DNA of 64,000 bases from Synchiropus splendidus. Taxonomy: Eukaryota; Chordata; Actinopteri; Syngnathiformes; Callionymidae. A program made the position numbers and the translations under genes. The notes beneath the pieces were generated by a model. The model worked only from the letters and a program-made list of their open reading frames with translations, was not told the DNA's origin and ran no database searches. Location of the stretch: assembly GCF_027744825.2 (NCBI RefSeq), contig NC_071334.1, positions 61,905,937 through 61,969,936 on the forward strand, written 5' to 3'. Shown one piece after another: positions 11,672-36,800 of this stretch (the stretch's first letter is position 1; every line of letters starts with the position of its first letter).

Positions 11672-14600
11672 ATGAGCCTGAAGAATCAGGGAGAGACTTC
11701 TGGGGACGAGAAGCACAAGGCTGTCCCTGGGCCTCAGAGGAGTCGGCAGCAAAATGGCACGAGCCCAGGCGAGCCTCCTGCGCGTCGGTCGTGGAGGCCG
11801 TGTCAGCTACATAATCAGGATGGAGAACCAAACCCACATCATCATCACCATCCGAACCATCATCGGGCTTCAGGCAGCGCTCCTTCCAGGCATAGACGCC
11901 GGCCACATCCGGGACACAGGCGGGATCACATTCAGACTCAGGAGGCGTCTTCTACGAATGAAAGAGCCGCCAGAGAGGCCGTGCCTGTCCAACATCCACG
12001 TCCTGCTGTCTCACGTTACCGACGTCATGGAGATCTGAATAACAGGCCCAGAAGTCACCGTCAGAATTCGGCCATCAAGGAGAAACATGAATCATCACCC
12101 GATGTCGACAAGCGAGAGAGTCCCGAGATGTCGCCAAAAGCCAGCGATGACTCCCTTGAAGAGCATTTAGAAGAAGTAGCTCCCTCACATCAGACCCCTG
12201 TCGCTGTTGTCTCCCCTACCCACCTGTCGACATACACTCCGCCGGAGGAGGAGGAGGAGTGTGATGTGAAGTGTGAAGATGAGCCAGAAGAAGCTAAAGA
12301 GACGGAAGATGACGTGGGTGACGGGGAGCAGCCTGACAGTAAGACGGTACCAGAAAAAGCAACTGTAACGGTGGAAACGTTGTCAGTTGGTGAGAGAGAA
12401 GAGGCGCAGGATGTGGCTTCTCAGGAAAGTGAAATCACTGACCTTTGCTCGGATACGGAAAGTGCCGGCTCTCTGAGTATGGATGGACCTCTTCACAGTC
12501 CGCCTCCTCTCCAATCGCCCACTCCCCCATCCTCCCCAGACTCGCAGCAGTTCCCTCAGTATGACCATTTCAGCGAGGAGACAAGTATGAGCCCCCTCCC
12601 TGACAGTGACCTGCCGCTGGATGACGAAGAGGAGTCCTGTGAGTCGCTGCCACCACCGTCTCTGCCCTCTGAGTATTACCCTAAAACCTATGCAGAGTTC
12701 TACACCGAGTCTCACCAGAAGTCTTACCTGGGGGCCCATCCTGCTCCAAAAGTGCATCCTAATTGTTTTCCCGAGCCTCTAAGAACTGCTTACCCAGAGG
12801 CCCAGAGGGAACTTTGCACGCAATCCGCTCAGAAGCCTGAACCGGAGGAGGAAGAGCCGTGTGTGAGACAGGAGAGTGTACCGCTGGCGCCCCCTGTCAA
12901 GAGCTCCCATTTCGCTCCTCGTTCGCTTCACTCCCCCATGAGCCGCACTGTGGGCTGTCGGCTGCACCACTACGATGCTCAGTCTGATGGGGAGAGCAAT
13001 GATCAAAGCCCCATTCATAAAACCCGTGCACAAAGTAAAACCTCAGGTGTGCACTACAAGAGTCCAGTCAATCATGAACGGGATGAGACGGATCGTGCAG
13101 GTGAAGGGGAGACAAAGGCTTCAGGTGACTCAATAAGTCTGGTGATCAGAGACATCCGCGAGGCCATAGAGGAAGTCAAGACGAAGGCAGTGCGCTCCCC
13201 TTACACGCCTGACCATGCAGTGGAACCAATATGGGTGATGCGGCAGGAGGACAGTCCCACAGATGAAGAAGACCCCTCACAGCCCAGTGAGGATAATGTA
13301 AGTGTGACTCATTTGAGCAATGCTTTCAGGATGGATTTTGCATTTTCCTCTATCCTGTCTGCAGGCTACATCCCTGTTAAGGCCCGAGTTAATGTCCCGC
13401 TGTGCCGCATCACCGAGGCAGCCCTCTTCAAAAGCAGAGCCCTCCAGAGCCCCTCGAACCCACCACAAGCAGAGCCACCATCAGCAGCATGGACACTCAT
13501 CACAGCAGAGAGACTCAGCCAGGCAGCTTCCAACCCAAACAAACAACCCACAAAGACAGAACAGCAAGCAGCCGGCGCCTCAGCAGCAGCTTCAGCCGCA
13601 GTCGCCGGCTCAGCAGATGACTGTCCAGGAGGTGAGGGAGCAGCAAGTAATCTGGACTGAAGTGGTGTGTAGTTATGGAACCACCAATGAGTAAATGGTG
13701 GTTAGATTTGGAATGTTTGGTCTTCTATAGTACACTGCAAATATGTGTTGTGTCTTAAAGCATTTGTTCCTGTCAGTGTTGGGGTTGATGGACCTGAGGT
13801 TGATAAAGTATTCTTGGGTTGTGTGGCCATACACTCTTTTTACCACTTTAAAACAATGTTAGAAAAGTAGCTCATGAGATATCTTGATCAGATTACACAT
13901 TATCATCATCTGCGACTATGAAGACAGAAGACACGCATGGGTCAGAAAACAATGTGAAGTATTGTAATAACATAGTTTTTATATTTGTTAATGTCAAAAG
14001 ATGACCTCATCTGTTTGTGTCCTCGAACAGCTGCGCAGGTCTCTCCCACCGTTTCCCACGTTTGTCGACGGCAAGTGGCTTTTCTTCATCCCCAATATTA
14101 TTTATTTGGAAAAAATATTCACTCATTATTTGAACGTGGACATGTTTAGTACAGTGAATGTAATTACACGGTACAAAATCATGCGTCGATCTTTCTGTGT
14201 GTGTAATGTGTGAGTGTCTCTGCAGTCCCAGGACCATGTGACCCTGACGACTTGATCGACGGCATCATCTTCGCAGCCTCGTATTTGGGCTGCACTCACC
14301 TGCTGTCAGAGAGGACGCCGACCAAGAGTGCGCGCATGCAGCAGGCCCAGGAAGCCATGAGCAGAGTCAGAGTAAGTGCTGTGGCATTTATTCCCCGGGT
14401 GTCAGGGAGACGTCTAAACCTGTTGTTCATGCTTTTCAGAGGACAATTCTTTCTGGACAAGCGTGCCGCTGGGTCAGTTAGTTATGTTCCTAAATTATGA
14501 ATCCAGTTTTTCACCTTGTCCTGTTAGTTATGTAGTAAATACTGAATTCATATTGAGTATGTATTTGCCAGGATACATGAGGATTTATGGAGGTGTGAGT

Positions 14601-17600
14601 ACATTACTGAAGTGAGGGGTTTATTGGGCTTTTGTTCTGTTTAGAGCAAACATGGGCACAATGTGGTCCTCAAGGGGGCGGAGTCAAACTGTAAAAGTGA
14701 TCATGATTTTTCAAGATTATGTTCGCATGTTTATCCAACCCAGTATTCGTAATCTGCACTTATAAAAAACTTATATATCTGTTATAAGTGATATTTATAT
14801 TAGGTATTAATTTTCCCATTTTTTTAAATATCTATTTGGCAGTCATCATTCGTCATGACTGACAACATGCCTATTTCATTTTAAGTTAAGCTATATTATT
14901 TGAGTTTATTATTCACGTTTTGCCTTTATGCGTAATTAAAGTAAATGAGTAAAAAAGGATGTATATATTTCTAAAATATTTGTATGTTTTGGATGATCTT
15001 TATTCACTATTTTAGTGACAAGTAAGCGCATAATTTCTCATAATAATACTAATGATAACAATAATAATATTGATTATTTAATCCTTATATAAAATGTTTT
15101 TTTTTAATATCATGGAGTAATTTCACAAGCTTTCTTTTTCTATTTTGTCCCTTTTGCAAAAGTGTTTTTTTTGTTTGTTTGTTTGTGTATCAAGTTTTCC
15201 TATCACTGTAAGGCTTCTTACAGTATTTTCTGTCCCTCTTTATTTTTGCTATAAGGTACAGTACCCCCTATGTGGCCCTGTGGTAAATGTGAGTGCCCAC
15301 TCCTGGCCTAGACACATGCACAGGGAAGGTCAGGAACAATGTTAGTTGACACCCAGTCATATAAGCTTGCTTGAAATAGAGCTGCTCATGTTCGGGTTTA
15401 ATAAAAAAATATATTCTGATGGTGACTTAAGATTGTGATCCCCGACATTTGACCTTGGTAACATAGTTCCTCATGTTCAGTGACACTTTTCTCTGTTTCT
15501 CTTTCTGCAAAGTTCATCTACCCTTCAGATACGGGGAGTAGATCTGCAGCTGGAGTCATTTCACTCAACATGAGACATAGTTGTGATGCTTATCTGATGT
15601 CTCTTCAATGGCCTCCTCCCCAGAAGAAAAGAACATTGCGCACCGTTGAAACCATTGCAACTCGTTCATTTGTCTTTCCTTAAAATGTTTTTATGACAAG
15701 ACAAACTTGCTAAGAACAAGGCGTGTTATACCAGCAGCTGTTGTGTGTCATGGGATTGACCACGGGGACTAGTGGATCAATTACCTCACACACAAACGCA
15801 CTGCACACTCAAAGCAAGCCGTTCGAATCAAAATACAATGAGAGAAATGACACCAGCACCATCAGTAAGCCTGCTACAATGAAATCATTCTGATACTGTG
15901 TGAGAGCTTTGCCTGTGGAAACAAGAATATCCTGCCTTGCTCGTGCTCTCGCTGGCTTTGTGGTCATATAACAAGAGCTGGAAGGCTCCTCATCTCACAG
16001 GTCAATTATTCTGGATCATTAGTTGAAATAATATCCATCAAAGTCTGGTGAAGTTTCCGCTCGGCAGACCTTCCATAGACGGCAATTGAATGGATAGATC
16101 TCCAGCATTCATCAACTATTTAAGTCCGCTGCAACACCAGCCACACAAGAGGACAGTTCTCTCCGTTAAAAATGGGCAACATTTCAGTTCAAACCAGCTG
16201 ATGTGGGAGACCCTGACGGACCTGCGAGTGCGACCCAAGGTTTGAGTCAGCCTGTCAGACGCTCTTAAACAAGCCGAGCATAAGAATTTCTCAGAGCTGC
16301 ATGAGTAAGTCCGGAGGTTGGACTAGGACAAACGCTCAAGTTATAGACTTTAAAAAGAGCTGAGTGACAGTTCCAGGGCAAAGACTCTGTCGAGGTCGGA
16401 GAGGGAAAAACAAGTTGAATCCGGGCTGAGTTTGGCGAGAGCTCGCGTGTTCAGTGTGAATCTGGGTTCCTCTCTGGGGAGAAAAATACTTTGACTAAAC
16501 GTTACACAACACAACCTAGAACTATTTTGTTTTTTCCCTCTGCTATCCAACTGTGATTTGTCACGTGACATAGTGTTGTGACTTCTCACTTTACACCCAG
16601 CAGATATCAGCAATGTCTGTTAAAGTAAAATCTTCACTGGCACTGATAGAAAGGCCCTTCTGAACTATCTGTGAGGGTCCTGAGACTAGTGCTGCTTGAA
16701 GTGTAAATGAATGTAAGCGATCCCTAAACACATCCATAACAGCACATGAATCAGTGGTCATAATGTAATGGCGATTTCAGCTTGCTATTATTATCATGGC
16801 GCCTCCCTTCATCCTTCCACTTGCCCATGATGTCCACCCTGTCGGCCTGGTGGTGTCACACTGATGAAGGGAACTTGAGGTGACGTGAGCGCACAAGACC
16901 TGCGGCATGGCGTTGGTGTCAGCTTGAGCTTGACAGACGCGTCACTGCCCTCCCTCACACTCACACCTTTGAGCTCTTGCTGTTCCCCGCTGACGCGACT
17001 GTGGCGCTAACGTCTTGCGTGTGTCTCGACAGGCTGCTCAGAAGCAGGCGAAAAACAAGAAAAAGGTGAGGAGAAGCCTTTGAAAAAGCGCTTCTTTGTG
17101 ATCTTTGACTCGCTCCTTTGATTTTGACAGAGAGGCGAGGGCGAGGGGGCGTCCACAGCTGAGGTGGATCTCTTCATGTCCACGCAAAGAATCAAGGTGC
17201 TGAATGCCGACACTCAGGTAACTCTCCCAGGTGGTCGACATGCTTGTTTGGGTCTGAAATAGTGGCAGCTGAGGCGACGCTGGAGTGTTTGTCAGGAGAG
17301 GGAAGAGGAGGACCAACAAAACAAGAGTCTTTGGCCGTCTGTTGCTGTGGCTTTCTTGATGATCTGACCTCTCGCTGAACACCCCTCCAGGAGTCTTTAA
17401 TGGACCTTCCCCTGCGGACCATCTCCTACATAGCTGACATCGGTAACATGGTGGTTCTGATGGCCCGGGGCAAGATGGTGCGTTCCCGCAGTGGCCAGGA
17501 GAACCTGGATGAGACGGCCGAGGACGGCAGCCAGGACGACAGACGCCTCTACAGGATGATCTGTCACGTCTTCGAGTCCGAGGACGTGAGTCCTGCTCCT

Positions 17601-19004
17601 GCCGTTCATCTCTCATGTTTGGCCTTCTAAACGAGTCTATCGCCGCCTTCAGGCTCAGCTCATCGCTCAGTCCATCGGTCAGTCCTTCAGCGTGGCCTAC
17701 CAGGAGTTCCTCCGCGCCAACGGCATCGACCCCCAGGACCTGAGCCAGCGAGAGTACAGCGACCTGCTCAACACTCAGGACATGTACAACGATGACCTCA
17801 TCCACTTCTCCAAGTCGGAGAACTGCAGGGATGTGAGTCGAAAACTGGCTTATCACCATTGTTTGGAATCCAGTCCAGACCAGAGATCAGGCAACAGTGG
17901 TTTGCTTGTGGCTGGTTTGAGTCCCAGAGGTCACCGCGGTGTTCCTCTGCCGCAGGTTTACATCGAGAAGCAGAAAGGTGAAATCCTGGGAGTGGTCATC
18001 GTGGAGTCGGGCTGGGGCTCCATCCTGCCCACCGTCATCATCGCCAGCCTGCTGCACGCCGGTCCGGCTGAGAAGTCCGGGCGGCTCAACATCGGAGACC
18101 AGATCATGACAATCAACGGCACCAGCCTGGTGGGCTTACCGCTCACCACCTGCCAGAGCATCATCAAGGTGAGTCAGCCGCTCGCCTCTGCTCTCATGCT
18201 CTCGTCCTCTGACCCCTCCCTGTCTTCCCCATAGGGTCTCAAATCTCAGTCCAGGATCAAGATGAATATTGTCCGGTGCCCGCCGGTCACCATGGTGCTG
18301 ATCCGCAGGCCGGATCTGCGATACCAGTTGGGCTTCAGCGTACAGAACGGCATTGTGCGTGTCTATCCTGCGGAAGTGGGTCCTGCCGCTTCCACCCTAA
18401 TGAGGCCTCTGTGTCCGAGTGTAGATCTGCAGTCTAATGAGGGGCGGCATTGCTGAGCGCGGCGGCGTCCGAGTCGGCCATCGCATCATTGAAATCAACG
18501 GGCAGAGCGTGGTGGCGACGGCGCACGAGAAGATCGTCCAGATCCTGTCCAACGCCATGGGAGAGGTAGAGTGGCAAGACGCTGCACCGCAGTGACCGTC
18601 TGTGTCTCGAGCTTCGACCTGCATTGACCAGCTGGATAAACTGTTGGGTGCTCACCTACTATACAGTGACCCAAAATGTGCCATGTAATGAGTGAATAAC
18701 TATAGTTTTGTAGTCCATCTGCGACGCTTTTAAACGGAATTCTTGAAAATGCGTGCAGCACCATCTTCTGGCTAAGAGCTGTAACTGCAAAATCCTGAAG
18801 AATTCCACTTCAGATGGTGCATAAATTTTTTTTAAAAATGATGCGGAGTTGAAGATAAAAACAACGCCAAGCATGAAGTTATGGAGGATCTAGAATTCTT
18901 GCTTTATAAAACACCATTTCTGCATGTTTCAGATCCACATGAAGACGATGCCAGCCGCCATGTATCGTCTGCTGACGGCACAAGAGCAGCCCGTCTACAT
19001 CTGA
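11672..19004 (+). CDS. apba1: Amyloid-beta precursor protein-binding family A member 1 (Mint1/X11-alpha)
   Basis: Neuronal adaptor that binds the APP tail through a PTB domain and membrane proteins through two PDZ domains, and links Munc18 and CASK at synapses. Coding exons: 11672-13297, 13365-13631, 14031-14070, 14226-14371, 17033-17065, 17131-17217, 17391-17585, 17653-17832, 17956-18168, 18235-18354, 18425-18565, 18933-19004. They total 3,120 nt (about 1,039 aa; human 837) with all phases consistent. The first exon follows a clear acceptor and starts at MSLKNQGE. It is acidic and Pro/Ser-rich and ends with [15 protein letters not shown] and IWVMRQ, the last being the known CASK-binding motif. 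The PTB domain spans roughly residues 650-850, PDZ1 858-944 and PDZ2 949-1024. The C terminus QEQPVYI is the conserved family tail. Extra length is in the disordered N-terminal half and a Q/H-rich exon. Confidence 0.95.
13365..13631 (+). CDS. apba1: apba1 coding exon 2, Gln/His/Pro-rich linker
   Basis: A 267-nt exon (89 codons) between a strong CTGTCTGCAG acceptor and a GTGAGG donor. It is phase 0 on both sides, so it can be skipped without a frame change. It encodes a low-complexity linker rich in Gln, His, Ser and Pro (for example [16 protein letters not shown]) between the CASK-binding segment and the PTB domain. It corresponds in position to a short variable linker in human APBA1. Translation through the upstream donor in another frame is a reading shadow. 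Confidence 0.8.
14643..15312. mobile_element. Possible non-autonomous hAT-like element in an apba1 intron
   Basis: The left end (AACATGGGCACAATGTGG... followed by CTCAAGGGGG) and the reverse complement of the right end (AGGCCAGGAGTGGGCACTCA... followed by ATAGGGGG) share a GTGGGCAC-like start and a GGGGG stop. They enclose about 600 bp of very AT-rich DNA. That fits hAT-type MITEs common in fish. The termini are diverged and I could not define an 8-bp target duplication, so this is a weak call. Confidence 0.3.
17033..17065 (+). CDS. apba1: apba1 33-nt microexon
   Basis: Eleven codons ([11 protein letters not shown]) between a TCTCGACAG acceptor and a GTGAGG donor, phase 0 on both sides. It falls inside the PTB-domain coding region, where human APBA1 has the basic AQKLAKSRKK segment. 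Its size, Lys-rich content and frame neutrality make it a candidate alternatively spliced neuronal microexon. Confidence 0.8.
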
Positions 19005-19247
19005 GACCCATTGTTCCAGCTACTCCTGCTGCTGCCCTCTGTGGCCTTAAACTTTAAAGTCCACTTCTCTACGTGCAGCAGAGCTGGTGTTCTTTCGGAC
19101 CAAAGACCAGCTGAGGGTTTGTCTGGCACCACTGGGTGACACACTGTTATAGATAAATAGCTGAAACATCTGAATGTAACATTCAACATTTGGACCTAGA
19201 AGTTGCCAAGGCAACACACAAAAGAATAAGCTGCATGAATGATCCTG

Positions 19248-19327
19248 AATAAATTGAAGGTTAAGTTTCGGAGTTTTTTTTTCCCCTTTTTTTTCAGGCT
19301 GTTGGTTAAAAAGAAGTGAAAAATAAA
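19248..19327 (+). terminator. apba1: apba1 poly(A) signals
   Basis: Two AATAAA hexamers lie at 19248-19253 and 19322-19327, about 245 and 320 nt after the apba1 stop codon. Either could end the 3' UTR. The converging tjp2 3' end lies about 0.6 kb further on. Confidence 0.6.
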
Positions 19328-19916
19328 CTTGCATTCCAGTGAGATGTTTGAGGATCAGAGTATCAGCTTTAAGGGAGAGATTAGGAGATTTCATTTCCTG
19401 CAGTCATCCAGCTCTTTGTTTCGAGATGATTCGGCAGCAGTGGATGCGTTTGAGACGTGGCAGGACTGAAGAAGAGGCTCTACACAGGTTCAAAGATAAA
19501 GGTGTTTGTTCATTTCCTGTGTGTGGGGAGTGAAAACAAGAAGTCTCATTAGAGAGACACTCATTGCTGTCGCCATTTTGTACGGAGCACTTCGGAACAT
19601 GACTTCAGAATTGATGTCGCTTTCACCAGAAAGCACAACCAAATTTACCAAAGCAAATGCCGACTTACTAACAAGGACTCACACTTCAGCTGACGCATCC
19701 TTTTACCCTGGTGACTTAGTTTTTTTTAGCATGACAGAAATAGTCTTCAAAAGAAAAGCGCTGAATTTGTCTCAGATTAAACACGACACAACCTTTTATG
19801 ATTTAAAGGAAAGTTTCACTGATCAGCACAAAGCCACTTTTAACTTTCTCAGAAGACCGGTTTCTCATGTAATTCGTCAGGGACCACATTTAAAAGAGAA
19901 AACCTTGCAAAACGGA

Positions 19917-19922
19917 TTTATT
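19917..19922 (-). terminator. tjp2: Candidate tjp2 poly(A) signal
   Basis: TTTATT on the plus strand is AATAAA on the minus strand, about 560 nt after the tjp2 stop codon. It is the nearest canonical hexamer I see downstream. A-rich tracts near 19952 and 20237 also lie in the presumed 3' UTR. Confidence 0.45.
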
Positions 19923-20482
19923 GGAATTCCAGAGAGGGTTCTCAGGAGATAAAAAAAAAAAAAAGAGGAGAATCACAAACAGTTTCAAAAATCACTCCGA
20001 TTGCCGGCTGAGATCCAAGTGAGCGTTTCATATAAAAACAGACTGATTGTCACAAAGTGGTTGGAGACATTTGAAGACTGGATATAAAAGTCATCACATT
20101 TTGAATATTCCTCACAGTGCAGTTTATAAAAAATGTCATTGTTGCAAAGGACGTGCTTTTGCAACAAATCTCGAATAATAGTAACAAAAATCAGGACAAT
20201 ATTTAAAATTTTTACTGAAAAGCAAAACAAGAAACAAAAAAAAAAAAAAAATCACATTTTTCTTTAACAAAAGTGGATTTTGATTTCTGCTGCACTCGGG
20301 TAGCGGTGAGACTGACCAGGTCAAGCATAACCTGTGTTCGCTGTAACATAACAGAAAACCCTGCACTCACGAGTCTAGTTCATCACAAAGTGAGAAGATC
20401 CAGAAAGGTGAAGCTACAGATGGCGCTACCATGGCAACCCATGCGGTCCTCCTGTCGTGATGACATCACTTGTCTCAACTGG

Positions 20483-33487
<13,005 letters not shown>

Positions 33488-33680
33488 TGCTCGCCCTCTC
33501 GGTCTTTTCGGCGCGTCTCCCAGCTCAGCGACAGCGGTGCTTTGGCGGGCGGATGTGCCCCTCCATGGACACAGCTGCAAAACCACCAGCAGCTCTATGC
33601 CTGCATCTGCCCGCCTGCCGTTGACGTAAGAGGGATTCTGCTGGCCTACATTCGCCACAAATCCCAACCACTGCAAGCGT
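33488..33680 (-). promoter_or_regulatory. tjp2: Probable internal tjp2 promoter (MKTV form)
   Basis: Moderately GC- and CpG-rich DNA (GGCGCGTCTC, GGCGGGCGG) lies immediately upstream of the MKTVLSLHRKW start on the minus strand, in otherwise AT-rich sequence. Human TJP2 is known to use alternative promoters giving different N termini. No TATA box or defined start site is visible. Confidence 0.4.
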
Positions 33681-33802
33681 CGACACACTATTGTACATCT
33701 AAGACAGATTACCAGAACTTCAACCTTAAGTTACAGAAATTACACGGATCACTACTAAATGGATCAGAAGGCCACTATATTAGACAAAAGGTTACTGGTT
33801 AG

Positions 33803-36800
33803 AAGAAGTGTTCGGCCATAGTTGGGCATATTTTTCAACACTAGTGATAAATGATTGGTCCACTGCACTCACTTCTCCCTGTTAAAGGTCACATTCTAAA
33901 CTGCATTTAAATCGGAAAGCTGGGGGCCATCATCAGAAATAAATATCAGGCTTTTTGAAGTCAACAAACAAAAACAATCATGCATTACTAGTAAATAAAT
34001 GTAAAACAAAATGCTTATTTTTTCATGAATTTATAATGTTGCTTCTCCAATTGCACACCAGGATATTGTTCACCCTACACACCAACAAATTACAATTTCA
34101 TTACGTTCACTAATATTCTCATATTCTCAATATACTCATCAACTATGCAGCAACTGAATAAAGAGAAATCTTTGAAATGAGCCACAGTAACAACCATGTA
34201 ACGGTGGAAGAATGCCACCTGTAACCCTCATTTTCGAATCAACTGATCTTAACAATAGGACATTGCTGAAATTGCAGGGAAGAAACATTGACAAAGAAGT
34301 CATCACTTAAGATATTGATGAAGAAATAACAGCAAATTGGGCGACTACAATAACTCACAATAGTAATACGCCTGGCTTGTATGCACTTTGTAAGTGACAG
34401 CCAGGTCATTTTGGTGTTTACCAGCACGCATGTGTGACAAATGTCATTGTACTTGTACTTGTCGATGACGAGACTTTAAAGCCCTGCCCATATTCTCCAG
34501 AAATAGTATGAAATCACCTGAGTATTCTATTAAACGAAACAACAGACCTTCACTGGAGTCCATGCCACAGTTTAAAATCCCCTGGAATGTACAAGAGAGT
34601 ACCCCTTCGACAGAAGGTTTTCCAACTGCGATGTGAACTTAGTTGAACTTTGAGAGAGCAAACTGAACAAAAGTGTTAATAAACGGGCAACACATGCCAA
34701 ATGCTAGCATTTGTACTTGGCCTGGTGTCTGCAGCTTTGGCAGTTATATAACTAAATACAAACGCTAGTCATGAACAGGGAGGTTCACAATTTCGGGTGG
34801 CAGGATTTCCGTGTGAGAGCGCAACAATAAATTGGTTGACTTGTTAACAATGCTTGACTGATGTCCCATTGTCTCATTTCCTCTCCTCTTCTTGATGGGA
34901 TCTCAGTGTTGAAAGCGTCTGGCAGTTTCAAAACTTTTTTTTTATCCCTGTTTTAGCAGAACCAGCCCAAGGGGAAAGCAGGATGCGACCAAGAAGTATT
35001 TAGTCATTCTAAAAAGCATTTTTGAGTTTGGAAAAATAAAGGATTAGGAGTGTACTACATGCTTCTGAGATTTAATTCAAGAGATAACACGATCCAAGCC
35101 TGCCCCCTAGCAGCAGAACCACATCATTACACCCGAGATGCAAGACCTTGAACACAATGTATAACTAGTTAACGTTCCTACGTTACACCAGAGCTGTTGT
35201 GTTCAACTATGAAAGACCAGAAAAAAAGAGACTTTTAGAAACTTCAGGAAGATGTGGTCTTCCACACACTGTTGAGCTGGAGTCAACAGTAACTTCTGAA
35301 ATAGCAGGTGCACCGCGACCTAAACTCTGGATGAAGCTGCCGGCTTGGGTCTGAAACTATACGCTTATTGCAGTGCTACTTTGGACTTGTATGAAACGCA
35401 GGAATTTGGCGACAAAAGACGTTTGTACTTACAGAGAAATAGCGAGTAGCATATGAGCTGAGGGAGAGAACTCCCCCTCCCTTCACTGGCATCACGCACT
35501 TTGAACTGTCCCGTCAAAAAAAAAAAAACTCTCATTAAGTTCGATGTTTCAGAAGGTTGAGGTCGACATCCGTCGGCTTAAATCGGTAACGACACATAAA
35601 CTACAGACAGTAATTATCTTCGCACAAAAAGAGTTCACTTATTTTCAACAATAGCGCCGAGTTCTTCTAGCTCGGTGCGGAAGATACCATGCTCCGGCAT
35701 CGGGAGGGGTGGTCGAGATTCAAGGAACTAATAAAACCCGCAAACTCAAATGCGTTAAAGTTTGCAATTCACACAAAAACAATATGAATTGACTGGAATC
35801 GTGGTTAGAGGAAGCGCTGGAGAATAGTGTTTGGAAAGGCGCGGAAGTGTTTCTGCAAACACTGAATGGGTTCTTCCAAAGTTGGGTAGCTGATGGGGCT
35901 CCTGCTGTGGACCACAACACAACAACGGATTTAATGAAGTGTCAAAGCACTTTACTGGACACACGCTACTTAGTGGAGGGGGGACTCGCTTCAGGGGAAA
36001 ACACTTGGCGTTTTTACTCGTTTACACTTCATTTACTTATACTTGGATATACATTTATATAATAATATATAATAATTTGACTGAGAAGTTGAACATGCAC
36101 AAGAATAATGAAAAAAAAAACAACCACATAAATTGTGTGATTACTTCAGTTATTTAGTAAGTGGAACAAGCATCTGCGATGTTTGAAAAAAATAAAATAA
36201 AATAAACTGAATGTACAGTATAATGCGTGCATAGAACCAACACCGCCTTTGTACATGTAATTTAAGTCGCAGTCTGCAGAAAAGCTACTGTATTAAATGT
36301 TGCAGTGCATCTGCCTCACAGCAAAAATAAGCTCAGATGATACAATCTGGACCAAAGTACCGGTACACAGGAGGAATGTTGTGAGGATTGAAGTATGCGA
36401 AAAATGCCAATGCACATTACAGCAGGAGCACAGCTTAGGAGGAACATGAGGACCATGTCCAGCTGCCACAAACAATACGCTATTGTTTCTTTGTTTCAGG
36501 ATGTATACATGTAGAACTACTCCATTGTGCCAGCCCTTCCAGTGAGGTCTTATTATGAAACTCCCCAAACAGCTTATTAGTTCTGACCCATAAACCATGG
36601 AAAGACATGCCACTGACATCCACACCAACAAGCAAGTCACATCTTTCTGGTTAGTTACGTGAAATCGCTGCATCAATGTGCACACAGTTTCAAAGAAAAC
36701 AAGGCGCACGGATCTCAAACATTTGCTATTAAAGGAATAAATGATGGGAGCTGTGACGTGTTCTTTAATTGGCAAGCGTCCCCGATGAAAATGGGCCGTG

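Noticed and set aside
12383..13033. Minus-strand open frames inside the large apba1 exon
   Set aside because: They overlap a clearly conserved plus-strand coding exon and show no recognisable family.
19506..19952. 148-codon open frame on the plus strand between apba1 and tjp2
   Set aside because: It lies in the converging 3' UTR zone, has no known domain, and overlaps the tjp2 poly(A) signal. Most likely chance.
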